Origin: Corynebacterium sp.
GTDB lineage: Bacteria > Actinomycetota > Actinomycetes > Mycobacteriales > Mycobacteriaceae
NCBI GenBank assembly: GCA_030450335.1
Contig: JAKDIS010000002.1
Location: 1 to 53,308 of the forward strand
Direction: 5' to 3'
Length of the DNA stretch: 53,308 bases
The notes below the pieces were generated by a model that was not told the DNA's origin, searched no databases, and was given only the letters and a program-made list of their open reading frames with translations. Positions 42,038 to 51,544 of the stretch are shown in pieces (the first letter of the stretch is position 1; each line of letters opens with the position of its first letter). The translations under genes and the position numbers were made by a program.

Positions 42038-43717
42038 TCACCCCTGGTGCAGGGGGATCGACCCACCGGGGATCGAGTCGAGCAGCCGACGGGTGTACTC
42101 CTCCTGCGGGTGGTCGAAGAGGTCGTCGGTCTCGCCGCGCTCCACGATCCTGCCGTGCTGCATCACCAGCGTCTCGTCGGCGATCTGCTTGACCACCGCG
42201 AGGTCGTGGGTGATGAACAGGTAGGTCAGGCCCATGTCGCGCTGCAGCTGGTTGAGCAGGTCCAGGACCTGCGACTGCACCAGCACGTCCAGGGCGCTGA
42301 CCGCCTCGTCGAGGATCAGGGCCTCCGGGCCCAACGCCATGGCGCGGGCGATGGCCACGCGCTGGCGCTGACCGCCGGAGAGTTCGCCGGGGAACCGCGA
42401 CATCATCGACTGCGGCATCGCCACCAGGTCGAGGAGTTCGCGCACGCGCTTCTCGCGGTCCTTCTTCGACCCCACACCGTGGATCTTCAGCGGCTCGGCG
42501 ATGGTGTTGAACACCGAGTACATCGGGTCGACCGAACCGTAGGGGTTCTGGAACACCGGCTGGACACGGCGCCGGAACTCCAGTTCGGACCTGCGGTCCA
42601 GGTCGGTGACGTCCGTGCCGTCGAAGGTGACGGTGCCGGAGGTGGGCTTGAGCAGCCCGAGCACCATCTGGGCCACGGTGGACTTGCCGGAGCCGGACTC
42701 ACCGACCAGCGCCAGGGTGCGTCCGCGGCGCAGGAAGAAGTTGATGTCGTCCGCGGCGGTGAAGTCCTCCTTGCGCCACGGCTTGTCGCCGGGCACCTGG
42801 AAGACCTTGCTGAGCTTGTCGACGGTGATCAGCGGGTTCTCGTCCTTCGTTCCGGACGCATCGGCGCCGTCTGCGCCGCCGCTGGCGTCGGACGGCTCGG
42901 CGACCTGCACCTCGCTGCGGCGCGCACCGATCGACGGTGCCGCGGCGACGAGCTTGCGGGTGTAGGGGTGGTGCGGGTCCTGCAGGATCTCCAGTGCCGG
43001 ACCGGACTCCACCACGTGGCCCTGGCTCATCACCACGATGCGGTCGGCACGCTCGGCGGCCAGGCCCAGGTCGTGGGTGATCAGCAGCACGGCGGTGCCG
43101 AGCTCCTCGGTCAGACCCTGCAGGTGGTCGAGGATCTGGCGCTGCACGGTCACGTCCAGGGCGGACGTGGGCTCGTCTGCGATCAGCAGGGACGGACGCG
43201 CCGCCAGACCGCAGGCGATCAGCGCGCGCTGGCGCATGCCGCCGGAGTACTGGTGCGGGTACTGGCTGATGCGCCGTTCGGCGTCGTCCAGCCCGGCCTC
43301 GCCGAGCAGCTCCACGGCGCGGGTGTGCGCGGCGGAACCGGTGGCGATGTTATTGGCCTTCAGCGCCTCCTTGACGTGGTGGCCGATGGTCCACACCGGG
43401 TTGAGGTTGCTCATCGGGTCCTGGGGGACCAGGCCGATGTGGTCGCCGCGCAGTTCGGTGAAGCGTTTCGGGCTGGCGTGGGTGATGTCCTCGCCCTCGA
43501 AGGTGATGGTGCCGGCGGTGACGTGCCCGTCTCCGGGCATCAGGCCCATGATGCTCATGGCGCTGGTGGACTTGCCGGAGCCGGACGCGCCGACCACGGC
43601 CACGGTCTCACCGGGGAAGATGTCCAGGTCGAAGCCGAAGACGGTGGGTTTCGGGTCCTTGGTGCTGCCGAAGGCGATGTCGACACCGCGCATGGACAGC
43701 AGGGGTTGGTCGCTCAT
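42038..43717 (-). CDS. Peptide/nickel-type ABC transporter ATPase, two fused domains
   Basis: A 559-residue protein with two Dpp/Opp-type nucleotide-binding domains. Domain 1 (about 5-260): Walker A GASGSGKST, signature YSGGMRQRALIACGL, Walker B LLIADEPTSALD. Domain 2 (about 295-555): GESGSGKST, LSGGQRQRVAIARAM, ALILDEAVSALD. An Ala/Ser/Asp-rich linker joins them. It corresponds to fused DppD-DppF and energises the permeases encoded upstream. The ATG overlaps the stop of the second permease gene by 4 bases. Substrate is likely oligopeptide or related solute. Confidence 0.93.
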   Translation of the reverse strand: MSDQPLLSMRGVDIAFGSTKDPKPTVFGFDLDIFPGETVAVVGASGSGKSTSAMSIMGLMPGDGHVTAGTITFEGEDITHASPKRFTELRGDHIGLVPQDPMSNLNPVWTIGHHVKEALKANNIATGSAAHTRAVELLGEAGLDDAERRISQYPHQYSGGMRQRALIACGLAARPSLLIADEPTSALDVTVQRQILDHLQGLTEELGTAVLLITHDLGLAAERADRIVVMSQGHVVESGPALEILQDPHHPYTRKLVAAAPSIGARRSEVQVAEPSDASGGADGADASGTKDENPLITVDKLSKVFQVPGDKPWRKEDFTAADDINFFLRRGRTLALVGESGSGKSTVAQMVLGLLKPTSGTVTFDGTDVTDLDRRSELEFRRRVQPVFQNPYGSVDPMYSVFNTIAEPLKIHGVGSKKDREKRVRELLDLVAMPQSMMSRFPGELSGGQRQRVAIARAMALGPEALILDEAVSALDVLVQSQVLDLLNQLQRDMGLTYLFITHDLAVVKQIADETLVMQHGRIVERGETDDLFDHPQEEYTRRLLDSIPGGSIPLHQG

Positions 43718-44655
43718 CGGGTGCGCTCCTTCGGGTCGAGGGCGTCTTTGAGGGTGTCGCCCAGCAGGATGAAACCGAGGACGGTGATCGCGAGGGCACC
43801 GGCCGGGTAGAACAGGATCTCCGGGGACAGACGCAGGACGTCCTGCGCGGTCGAGATGTCGTTGCCCCAGGACACGGTGTCCGGCGGCAGGCCGACGCCG
43901 AGGTAGGACAACGTCGCCTCGGCGACGATGTAGATGCCCAGGTTGGTGGTCATCATCACGATGATCGGGGCGAGGCAGTTCGGCAGGATGTGGCGCACGA
44001 GGATCGCGCCGCGGGTCAGGCCCAGGGCGCGGGACGCCTGCACGTACTCGTTGTTCTTGGCCTGCAGCACCGCGCCGCGGACCATGCGGGCCATCTGCGG
44101 CCAACCGAAGGCGGAGAGCACCAGCACCACGGTCCACACGTTGCGCACCTCGAAGAGCTGCATCAGCACGATGGCGGCGAGCAGCAGCGGCACGGCGAAG
44201 AAGATGTCGGTCAGGCGCGACAGCACGGCGTCGATCCAGCCGCCGAAGTAGCCGGCGAGGGCGCCGACCACCACGCCGAGAAGGGCGACGATGAGGGTGG
44301 TCACCAGGCCGGTGACCACGGACGCCTGGGCACCGTAGATGGTGCGGGCGAAGACGTCGTAGCCCTGCTGGGTGAAGCCGAAGGGGTGCCCCTCACGCGC
44401 GGGTTCGAGGGAGTCCTCGAGGTTGGCGGTCATCGGGTCGGTGGAGGTGAACAGCCCGGGGAAGACGGTGACGAGCAGGACGGCGAGGATGATCACCGTG
44501 GAGATCCAGAACATCGGACGGCGCCTCAGGTTGCGCCAGGCCGTGCCCCAGAAGCCCGCCGGGGCGTCCTCCGGGAGGAGCTGGTCCCGGGTCAGGACGT
44601 CCTCCGTGGCGACCTCGGCGACCCAGCGTTCATTGCGGTTGTGGATGTCAGGCAT
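43714..44655 (-). CDS. Peptide ABC transporter permease, DppC-like
   Basis: A 313-residue permease. A cytoplasmic N-terminus with RNLRRRPMFWISTVIIL leads to about six membrane segments; the OppC/DppC EAA loop is SRALGLTRGAILVRHILPN. Length and layout are typical of the second permease of dpp/opp systems. It overlaps the upstream permease gene by 8 bases and the ATPase gene by 4 bases, a tightly coupled operon. Confidence 0.93.
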   Translation of the reverse strand: MPDIHNRNERWVAEVATEDVLTRDQLLPEDAPAGFWGTAWRNLRRRPMFWISTVIILAVLLVTVFPGLFTSTDPMTANLEDSLEPAREGHPFGFTQQGYDVFARTIYGAQASVVTGLVTTLIVALLGVVVGALAGYFGGWIDAVLSRLTDIFFAVPLLLAAIVLMQLFEVRNVWTVVLVLSAFGWPQMARMVRGAVLQAKNNEYVQASRALGLTRGAILVRHILPNCLAPIIVMMTTNLGIYIVAEATLSYLGVGLPPDTVSWGNDISTAQDVLRLSPEILFYPAGALAITVLGFILLGDTLKDALDPKERTR

Positions 44656-45580
44656 ATCGGATCCTCGGGTCGAGCAGGGCGTAGAGCAGGTCGATGATCA
44701 GGTTGGCCACCACGAAGATGACCACCAGGATCGTCACGACACTGACCACGGTGGGGGCCTCACCGATGCTGACGGACTGGAAGATCAGTCCGCCGACACC
44801 GTGGATGTTGAAGATGCCCTCGGTGACGATCGCCCCGCCCATCAGGACGGCGAGGTCGGCTCCGAGGAAGGTCACGACGGGGACCAGCGAGTTGCGCAGG
44901 ACGTGGTCACGCACGACGACGCCGCGGGAGAGCCCGCGGGCCGAGGCGGTGCGCACGAAGTCGGCGCGCAGGTTCTGCGCCACCTCGGAGCGGGTCAACC
45001 GCAGGACGTAGGCGAAGGACACCATGCCCAGCACGATCGCCGGCAGCAGCAGACGGCTGAACGAGCCGTCCGAACCCACGGTCGGTGGGACCACGCCCCA
45101 CTTGATGCCGAAGAGGAACTGTCCGACGAAGCCGATGACGAAGGTCGGCACGGCGATGATGAACAGGGACACGACCAGCAGGGTCGAGTCGAACCAGGAG
45201 CCCTTGCGCAGTCCGGCGATCAGGCCGAAGACGATGCCCATGACCGCCTCGATGACCAGGGCCATCAGTGCCAGCCGGATGGTGATCGGGAAGGTCTCGG
45301 CGAGGACCTCGGTGACGGCACGTCCGGAGAACGTGGTGCCCATGTCACCGGTGAAGAAGCCGCCGATGAAGAGGAAGTACTGGACCAGGAAGGGCTTGTC
45401 CAGGTTGTAGTCGGCGCGGATCTGGTCGAGGACGGCCGGTTCGGCGGCCTTGTCGCCGGCCAGCGCGAGCACCGGGTCGCCCGGCATGAGGAAGACCATC
45501 GCGTAGATGAGGAACGTGGCCCCGAAGAAGACGGGGATGAGCTGGAGCAGGCGTTTACCGAGGTACCACCACACGGTCAC
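44648..45580 (-). CDS. Peptide ABC transporter permease, DppB-like
   Basis: A 310-residue permease opening with YLGKRLLQLIPVFFGATFLIY, the standard DppB start, and carrying MPGDPVLAL and the EAA loop TASARGLSRGVVVRDHVLRN. Six membrane segments are expected. The start is GTG within GTGA, overlapping the stop of the solute-binding protein gene by 4 bases. Confidence 0.93.
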   Translation of the reverse strand: MTVWWYLGKRLLQLIPVFFGATFLIYAMVFLMPGDPVLALAGDKAAEPAVLDQIRADYNLDKPFLVQYFLFIGGFFTGDMGTTFSGRAVTEVLAETFPITIRLALMALVIEAVMGIVFGLIAGLRKGSWFDSTLLVVSLFIIAVPTFVIGFVGQFLFGIKWGVVPPTVGSDGSFSRLLLPAIVLGMVSFAYVLRLTRSEVAQNLRADFVRTASARGLSRGVVVRDHVLRNSLVPVVTFLGADLAVLMGGAIVTEGIFNIHGVGGLIFQSVSIGEAPTVVSVVTILVVIFVVANLIIDLLYALLDPRIRYA

Positions 45581-47211
45581 TCACCGTCCTTCGTGATGTC
45601 GGTGTAGACGGGCATTCCCTGCCAGTTCGTCTGCACGCCGTGCAGGTCAGGGTTCCACGCCGTGGTCGCGGAGTAGTACCAGAGCGGGATCTGGGGGAGG
45701 TCCTGCATGAGGACGGCCTGCGCCTGGTCGTAGTAGGGCTGGGCCGCGGTGGAGTCCGGGGAGGCGGACGCCTTGGCCAGCAGGTCGTCGAACTCCGGGT
45801 CGGAGTAGTCGCCGTCGTTCGAGCTGCCACCGGTGCGGTAGTTCGAGACGAGGAAGGACGAGATCGACGGGTAGTCGGCGTTCCAGCCGGCACGGAAAGC
45901 GGTGCCGACGGTGCGGTTCACGATCGCGTCGCGCTGGGCCTGGAAGGTGGGGTAGGCCTTGCCGGACGCCTTGATGCCCAGCACCTGCCGGATGCTGTTG
46001 GTCACGCCCTCGACCCACTGCTGGTGGCCGCCGTCGGCGTTGTAGGCGATCTGGAAGGTGTCGCCGCTGTAGGGGTTGATCTCGTTGGCCTGCTCCCAGA
46101 GTTCCCTCGCCTTCTCCGGCTGGTAGGTCAGGACCTCCTTGCCGGGGATGTCGGCGATGCCGCCCTCCAGGGTCGGGGCACCGAAGTCCTCGGCAACCTG
46201 GCGGCCGTCGAAGAAGAGCTTCTCGATGATCAGATCCCGGTCGATCGCCATGGAGATCGCCGCACGCCGCAGCCGGCCCTCCTCGTCGGTCTGGAAACCG
46301 GGGAGGTACTCGGGGATGGTGAAGTTCTGGATGGCGGCGTAGGGCGCGTCGTCGTTGCTGTCCGGGAAGTCCGCCCGGTAGCTGGGCATCGCCCGGGGAC
46401 CGACGTTCTCACGCATGTGGTCCAGGTCGCCGGACTGCAGGTCGGCGTAGGCGGTGGCCACGTCGGAGTAGTGCTTGAAGGCGATGCCGGGGTTCTTCGC
46501 CTTGTTCTCCCCGGCGTAGGTCTCGTTGGCCTTCAGGGTGATGGACACGTTGTGCTGCCAGGCGCCGTCCCCGTCGAACTCGTAGGGCCCGTTGCCGATG
46601 GGGTGGTTGCCGAAGGCGTCCATGTCCTCGAAGGCCACCTGCGGCAGCGGGGCGAAGGCGATGTAGCCGAGCTGGGTGGGGAAGGAGGCGTCCGGTGCGG
46701 AGAGGTCGATGGTGAACTCGTGGTCGTTGACCTCGGTGAGCCCGGACATCTCCGTGGTGCTGGAGCCTTCCGCGGCAAGCTCGTCGTAGCCCTCGATGGC
46801 TGAGAAGAAGTCCGCGCCCAGCTGGGCGTTGGAGGAGTCCGCGCCGAAGTTCCAGGCGTCGATGAAACTGGCGGCGGTGACGGGTTCACCGTTGGAGAAC
46901 TCCCAGCCGTCCTTCAGGGTCACGTGGAAGCTGGAGGAGTCCTCGTTGGGGTCGATCTCCTCGGCCACGGCGTTGTAGGGTTCGCCTTCCGGGCTGTAGG
47001 CGACGAGGCCGGTGTACATCATGCGTAGCACCTCACCGCCGTTGTTCTCGTTGGTGTTGGTCGTGAGCAGCGGATTCTGTGGTTCGCCGCCGAAGAACGT
47101 GATGTAGTCGGACGGGATGTCGTCCCGGTCCGGCACACACGCCGTCGTGGTGAGCACTAAAGCGAGCCCGGTGAGGGTCGCCGCCAGTGCCCGACGGGGT
47201 CGGATTCTCAT
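45577..47211 (-). CDS. Peptide-binding lipoprotein, OppA/DppA-like
   Basis: A 544-residue substrate-binding protein of family 5. The lipobox ends at Cys25 (LTTTAC), so it is tethered outside the membrane. Family landmarks are FFGGEPQNPLLTTNTNE, VTLKDGWEFSNGEPVTAASF and the IPLWYYSATTAWNPDL C-terminal motif. It delivers the ligand to the DppBC-like permeases. The ATG at 47211 is preferred because it immediately precedes the signal peptide. The first gene of the four-gene operon. Ligand cannot be named; short peptides are the family norm. Confidence 0.92.
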   Translation of the reverse strand: MRIRPRRALAATLTGLALVLTTTACVPDRDDIPSDYITFFGGEPQNPLLTTNTNENNGGEVLRMMYTGLVAYSPEGEPYNAVAEEIDPNEDSSSFHVTLKDGWEFSNGEPVTAASFIDAWNFGADSSNAQLGADFFSAIEGYDELAAEGSSTTEMSGLTEVNDHEFTIDLSAPDASFPTQLGYIAFAPLPQVAFEDMDAFGNHPIGNGPYEFDGDGAWQHNVSITLKANETYAGENKAKNPGIAFKHYSDVATAYADLQSGDLDHMRENVGPRAMPSYRADFPDSNDDAPYAAIQNFTIPEYLPGFQTDEEGRLRRAAISMAIDRDLIIEKLFFDGRQVAEDFGAPTLEGGIADIPGKEVLTYQPEKARELWEQANEINPYSGDTFQIAYNADGGHQQWVEGVTNSIRQVLGIKASGKAYPTFQAQRDAIVNRTVGTAFRAGWNADYPSISSFLVSNYRTGGSSNDGDYSDPEFDDLLAKASASPDSTAAQPYYDQAQAVLMQDLPQIPLWYYSATTAWNPDLHGVQTNWQGMPVYTDITKDGE

Positions 47212-47379
47212 GGATGGCACTTTCGTGAGGTGTACAGGAAACGTCAAGAAATGAATTCTAGTGAAACTGTGGCGTCTCGCATGGTGAAACAAAAATTTGT
47301 CACCTCCGGACCCACCCCGCCGCGGGCGCCACGGGGGCGCGTGGAGATTGACGGGGACGGGGGCTAGACTCTGCAGGCC
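47212..47379. promoter_or_regulatory. Divergent, AT-rich region between the peptide importer and purC
   Basis: On the minus strand TTGACG (47247-47242), a 17-base spacer and GAAAGT (47224-47219) stand 7 bases before the importer start; a TAGAAT (47260-47255) further upstream is an alternative -10. On the plus strand TAGACT at 47365-47370 is 9 bases before the purC ATG. An inverted repeat with a small bulge (GGTGA..CAAA / TTTG TCACC, 47283-47304) could be an operator for an unknown regulator. Confidence 0.45.
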
Positions 47380-48279
47380 ATGCGACCTGACTTGTCCGAC
47401 TACACCCACTTCTCCGCGGGGAAGGTCCGTGAGATCTACGAGATCGACGAGGACACCCTGCTCATGGTGGCCACCGACCGGATCTCCGCCTTCGACTTCG
47501 TGCTGGACACCCCCATCCCGGACAAGGGCCGGGTCCTCACCGCGATGAGCGACTTCTTCTTCGGACGGATCGACTTCCCGAACCACCTCGCCGGCGCCGC
47601 CGACGACGAGCGCATCCCGCAGAAGTCCCTGGGCCGCGCCCAGGTCTGCCGCAAGCTGGAGATGCTGCCCTTCGAGTGTGTGGTCCGTGGCTACCTCACC
47701 GGTTCAGGCCTGGCTGAATACAAGGACAACGGCACGGTCTGCGGAGTGGAACTGCCCGAGGGGCTGACCGAGGCGTCGAAGCTCCCCGAGCCGATCTTCA
47801 CCCCCGCGACGAAGGCGGAGCTCGGCGACCACGACGAGAACGTCTCCTTCGACGTCGTCGTGGAGAGCCTCGGACGCGAGCGCGCCGAGGAGCTGCGCGA
47901 CGCCTCGATCGAGATCTACACCCAGGCGTCCGGCATCGCCGCGGAGCACGGCATCATCCTGGCGGACACGAAGTTCGAGTTCGGTCTGGACGCCGCGGGC
48001 AACCTGGTGCTCGGTGACGAGGTCCTCACACCCGACTCCTCGCGCTACTGGCCGGCGGACACCTACGAGGAGGGCAAGGTCCAGCCCAGCTTCGACAAGC
48101 AGTACGTGCGCAACTGGCTCACCGGGCCGAAGTCCGGGTGGGACCGCAACGCCGGCACCCCGCCGCCGGAGCTGCCCGGCCCGGTCATCGAGGCCACCCG
48201 CGAACGCTACGTGGACGCCTACGAGCGCATCTCGGGGGAGCGCTTCGCCGACTGGATCGGCACCTGCACCGACCGCTGA
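47380..48279 (+). CDS. purC: SAICAR synthetase (phosphoribosylaminoimidazole-succinocarboxamide synthase)
   Basis: A 299-residue ATP-dependent ligase joining CAIR and aspartate. [20 protein letters not shown] opens the enzyme, [14 protein letters not shown] and [11 protein letters not shown] are family signatures, and GWDRN lies before the C-terminus. The ATG is preceded by TAGACT and 9 bases without ribosome binding site. It stands apart from the other purine genes, beside the peptide importer and upstream of a peptidase. Confidence 0.97.
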   Translation: MRPDLSDYTHFSAGKVREIYEIDEDTLLMVATDRISAFDFVLDTPIPDKGRVLTAMSDFFFGRIDFPNHLAGAADDERIPQKSLGRAQVCRKLEMLPFECVVRGYLTGSGLAEYKDNGTVCGVELPEGLTEASKLPEPIFTPATKAELGDHDENVSFDVVVESLGRERAEELRDASIEIYTQASGIAAEHGIILADTKFEFGLDAAGNLVLGDEVLTPDSSRYWPADTYEEGKVQPSFDKQYVRNWLTGPKSGWDRNAGTPPPELPGPVIEATRERYVDAYERISGERFADWIGTCTDR

Positions 48280-48317
48280 GTGAACGGCGTCGGGTGGGGC
48301 GTCTACCATCGTGTCCC

Positions 48318-50489
48318 ATGGATGTGAACCCACCGGTAGCCAAGAAGAAGCCCGTCACCCGTAGCTTCCACGGCCGTGATGTCGTCGACGACTACGAGTG
48401 GCTGCGCGACAAGGACAATTCCGAGGTCCTGGCGCACCTCACCGCCGAGAACGCGTACACCGACGCCCGTACCGCCCACCTCAAGCCCCTGGAGGACGCG
48501 GTCTTCGAGGAGGTGAAGTCGCGGATCCAGGAGACCGACCTCTCCGTCCCGGTGCGGTCGGGGCAGTGGTGGTACTTCTCGCGTACGGAGGAGGGCAAGA
48601 GCTACGCCACGATGTGCCGCATCCCGGTGGACACCACCGACGCGGACGCGGCGTGGACGCCGCCGGAGATCGTGGCGGGGGAACCCGCCGCCCGCGAGGA
48701 GGTCCTGCTGGACTGCAACGTCCTGGCCGAGGGCGAGGAGTTCTTCAGCCTCGGCGCGGCGAGCATCACGCTCGACGGCACGCTGCTGGCGTACTCCACG
48801 GACACCGTCGGCGACGAGCGCTTCACCCTGCGGGTGAAGGACCTGGTCAACGGCGTCCTGCTGGACGACGTCCTGGAGGGCGTCGCCTACGGCGCGACGT
48901 GGGTGGGCGACGACCACCTCTTCTACCAGCGCGTGGACGACGCCTGGCGTCCCCACGAGATCTGGCGTCACCGTATCGGCACCCCCGAGAGCGAGGACGT
49001 GTGCGTCTTCCGCGAGGACGACGAGGCGTACTGGACCGGTGTCGGCGTGACCCGTTCGGAGCGCTTCCTGCTGGTCTCCACCGCCTCGAAGACCACCTCG
49101 GAGACGTGGTACCTCGACGTCTCGGAGGCCACGGGCGACCCCGAGGGCGAGCTGACCTGCATCCGTCCCCGCGAGAAGGACGTGCAGTACGACGTCGACC
49201 ACGTGGTCGTCGGCGGCGAGGACGCCTGGCTGGTCGTGCGTGAGGAGCTCGAGGGTCTGCCCAACGGCGAGGTCGGACACCACCCGCTGGGGACCATCGA
49301 CAGCTTCGACGGGGCGTCCTACGAGGTTGTCGTCGCCCACCGCGACGACGTGCGCGTCGAGGGAGTGGACTGCTTCGCCGACCACCTCGTGCTCGCCACC
49401 CGCGAGAACGCCATCGAGAAGCTGGCGCTGATGGACGTCTCCGACGCCGCCGGCGGCTGGGGCACCTTCGAGCCCATCGGGTTCGACGAGGAGATCTACT
49501 CCGCCGGCACCGTCGGCAACTCCGAGTGGGAGTCGCCGGTGCTGCGCATCAGTTACACCAGTTACGTCACCCCGGCGCAGGTGTGGGAGATCGACCTGCG
49601 CACCGGTGAGCGCACGCTGCGCCGCGAGCAGACGGTGCTCGGCGACTTCGACCGCTCCCGCTACACCGCCACGCGCCGCTGGGTGGATGCCCCGGACGGG
49701 GCGCGCATCCCCGTCTCCCTGGTGCACCGCACCGACGTCTCCCTCGACACGGGCAACCCGGTGCTGCTGTACGGCTACGGCTCCTACGAGGCCAGCATGG
49801 ACCCGTACTTCTCGGTGTTCCGCCTGTCGATGCTCGACCGCGGCGTGGTCTACGCCGTCGCCCACGTCCGCGGGGGCGGGGAGATGGGACGCACCTGGTA
49901 CGAGCAGGGCAAGGAGCTGAACAAGACCAACACCTTCACCGACTTCATCGCGGTGGCGGACGATCTCATCGCCGCCGGCATCACCACGCCGCAGCAGATG
50001 GTCGCCGAGGGCGGGTCCGCCGGTGGGCTGCTGATGGGCGCGGTGGCGAACATGGCACCGGACCGCTTCGCCGGTATCGAGGCCGTGGTCCCCTTCGTCG
50101 ACCCCCTGACCAGCATCCTCATGCCGGAACTGCCGTTGACGGTCACGGAGTGGGAGGAGTGGGGCGACCCGTACCACGATCCGCAGGTGTACGACTACAT
50201 GGCGACCTACTCGCCGTACGAGAACGTGACCGCGCAGGCCTACCCGCCGATCCTGGCGATCAGCGGGCTCAACGACACCCGCGTGCTCTACGTCGAGCCC
50301 ACGAAGTGGATCGCGAAGCTGCGCGAGGTCGCCGGCGAGGTCGACGGCGAAACCGGTGACTTCCTGCTGAAGACCGACATGACCTCCGGTCACGGGGGAG
50401 TGTCGGGGCGCTACGAGAAGTGGCACCAGTCCGCCTTCGAGACCGCCTGGGAGCTCGACCGGATGGGTGCCACGGAGCTGCTGGACTGA
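48318..50489 (+). CDS. ptrB: Oligopeptidase B / prolyl oligopeptidase family (S9)
   Basis: A 723-residue cytosolic serine peptidase. The beta-propeller part (about 70-440) is followed by the alpha/beta hydrolase domain (about 450-720). The catalytic triad reads as Ser567 in GGSAGGLLMG, Asp653 in GLNDTRV and His692 in SGHGGVSG. YGSYEASMDPYFSVFRL is the conserved domain-start motif. The start at 48318 follows TACCAT and 8 bases, a leaderless arrangement. PtrB-type enzymes cut after basic residues in short peptides; the peptide importer nearby could supply substrates. Confidence 0.93.
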   Translation: MDVNPPVAKKKPVTRSFHGRDVVDDYEWLRDKDNSEVLAHLTAENAYTDARTAHLKPLEDAVFEEVKSRIQETDLSVPVRSGQWWYFSRTEEGKSYATMCRIPVDTTDADAAWTPPEIVAGEPAAREEVLLDCNVLAEGEEFFSLGAASITLDGTLLAYSTDTVGDERFTLRVKDLVNGVLLDDVLEGVAYGATWVGDDHLFYQRVDDAWRPHEIWRHRIGTPESEDVCVFREDDEAYWTGVGVTRSERFLLVSTASKTTSETWYLDVSEATGDPEGELTCIRPREKDVQYDVDHVVVGGEDAWLVVREELEGLPNGEVGHHPLGTIDSFDGASYEVVVAHRDDVRVEGVDCFADHLVLATRENAIEKLALMDVSDAAGGWGTFEPIGFDEEIYSAGTVGNSEWESPVLRISYTSYVTPAQVWEIDLRTGERTLRREQTVLGDFDRSRYTATRRWVDAPDGARIPVSLVHRTDVSLDTGNPVLLYGYGSYEASMDPYFSVFRLSMLDRGVVYAVAHVRGGGEMGRTWYEQGKELNKTNTFTDFIAVADDLIAAGITTPQQMVAEGGSAGGLLMGAVANMAPDRFAGIEAVVPFVDPLTSILMPELPLTVTEWEEWGDPYHDPQVYDYMATYSPYENVTAQAYPPILAISGLNDTRVLYVEPTKWIAKLREVAGEVDGETGDFLLKTDMTSGHGGVSGRYEKWHQSAFETAWELDRMGATELLD

Positions 50490-50559
50490 TCAGGTTTCCT
50501 GACCTGCTGTTCCGAGGGGGACCCCGCGCCCGCCGGTTCGCGATGTCCGGGCCACCCGG

Positions 50560-50610
50560 TATGGTGGTGCCTTGTTCCCCACCTACAGCTAGCAGCAAGG
50601 AAACAAGAGG
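50560..50610 (+). promoter_or_regulatory. Promoter and hairpin leader of purSQL
   Basis: TATGGT at 50560-50565 is a plausible -10. The leader that follows can form a stem of CTTGTTCC (50571-50578) with GGAAACAAG (50599-50607, one bulged base) directly before the ribosome binding sequence AGAGG (50606-50610). The stem partly overlaps that sequence by two bases. Structure at the 5' end might modulate translation. Confidence 0.45.
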
Positions 50611-50617
50611 AAACCCA

Positions 50618-50863
50618 GTGGCACGTGTCGTAGTCAATGTCATGCCCAAGGCCGAGATCCTGGATCCCCAGGGACAGGCCGTCGTTCGTGCCCTGGGACG
50701 CATCGGCGTCTCAGGCGTCGAGGATGTCCGTCAGGGCAAGCGTTTCGAGCTGGAGGTGGACGGCTCCGTCTCCGCCGAGGAGTTGGACCGCATCGCCTCC
50801 ACCCTGCTCGCCAACACGGTGATCGAGGACTACGAGGTCGTATCCGCTGAGGTCACCGAGTGA
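50618..50863 (+). CDS. purS: FGAM synthase subunit PurS
   Basis: An 81-residue small subunit of the three-part formylglycinamidine ribonucleotide synthase; it bridges PurQ and PurL and assists ammonia transfer. [20 protein letters not shown] and the ending [13 protein letters not shown] are typical. The start is GTG at 50618 with AGAGG 8 bases upstream. The gene overlaps purQ by 4 bases, so both are translated together. Confidence 0.95.
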   Translation: MARVVVNVMPKAEILDPQGQAVVRALGRIGVSGVEDVRQGKRFELEVDGSVSAEELDRIASTLLANTVIEDYEVVSAEVTE

Positions 50864-51531
50864 GCGCGCGCATCGGGGTCATCACCTTCCCCGGCACCCT
50901 GGACGACGTGGACGCCGCCCGCGCGGTGCGCATCGCTGGTGCCGAGGCCGTGGAGCTGTGGCACGCGGACGCCGACCTGAAGGACGTCGATGCCGTCGTC
51001 GTCCCCGGCGGGTTCTCCTACGGTGACTACCTGCGTTCCGGGGCGATCGCCGCCCAGGCGCCGGTGGTGCGCTCGGTGGTCGAGAAGGCCGCCGCCGGCA
51101 TGCCGGTGCTGGGCATCTGCAACGGCTTCCAGATCCTCACCGAGTCCGGGCTGCTGCCCGGGGCGCTGACCCGTAACCAGGGCCTGCACTTCCACTGCAC
51201 CGACGCCGAGCTCGAGGTCGTCAACGCCGACACGGCGTGGACGTCTTCGCTGGACGCCGGGCAGCGCATCATCATCCCGTCGAAGCACGGGGAGGGCCGT
51301 TTCCAGGCCTCGGCGAACACCGTCGCCGAGCTCGAGGCGGAGGGCCGGGTGGTCTTCCGCTACACCGACAACTACAATGGTTCGGTCAACGGCATCGCCG
51401 GGATCAGCTCCGCCGACGGGCGGGTCGTGGGCCTGATGCCGCACCCGGAGCACGCCGTGGAGACCCTGACCGGGCCGTCGTTGGACGGCCTGGAGATGTT
51501 CCTGTCCGCCGTCGGCACCGTGGCAGCCTGA
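50860..51531 (+). CDS. purQ: FGAM synthase glutaminase subunit PurQ
   Basis: A 223-residue class I glutamine amidotransferase that supplies ammonia to PurL. The nucleophile Cys87 is in GICNGFQIL, and the second catalytic pair His195/Glu197 in [27 protein letters not shown] and [10 protein letters not shown] are the oxyanion-region motifs. GTG start overlaps the purS stop. purL begins 13 bases after the stop. Confidence 0.97.
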   Translation: MSARIGVITFPGTLDDVDAARAVRIAGAEAVELWHADADLKDVDAVVVPGGFSYGDYLRSGAIAAQAPVVRSVVEKAAAGMPVLGICNGFQILTESGLLPGALTRNQGLHFHCTDAELEVVNADTAWTSSLDAGQRIIIPSKHGEGRFQASANTVAELEAEGRVVFRYTDNYNGSVNGIAGISSADGRVVGLMPHPEHAVETLTGPSLDGLEMFLSAVGTVAA

Positions 51532-51544
51532 GGAGATACAGCAC

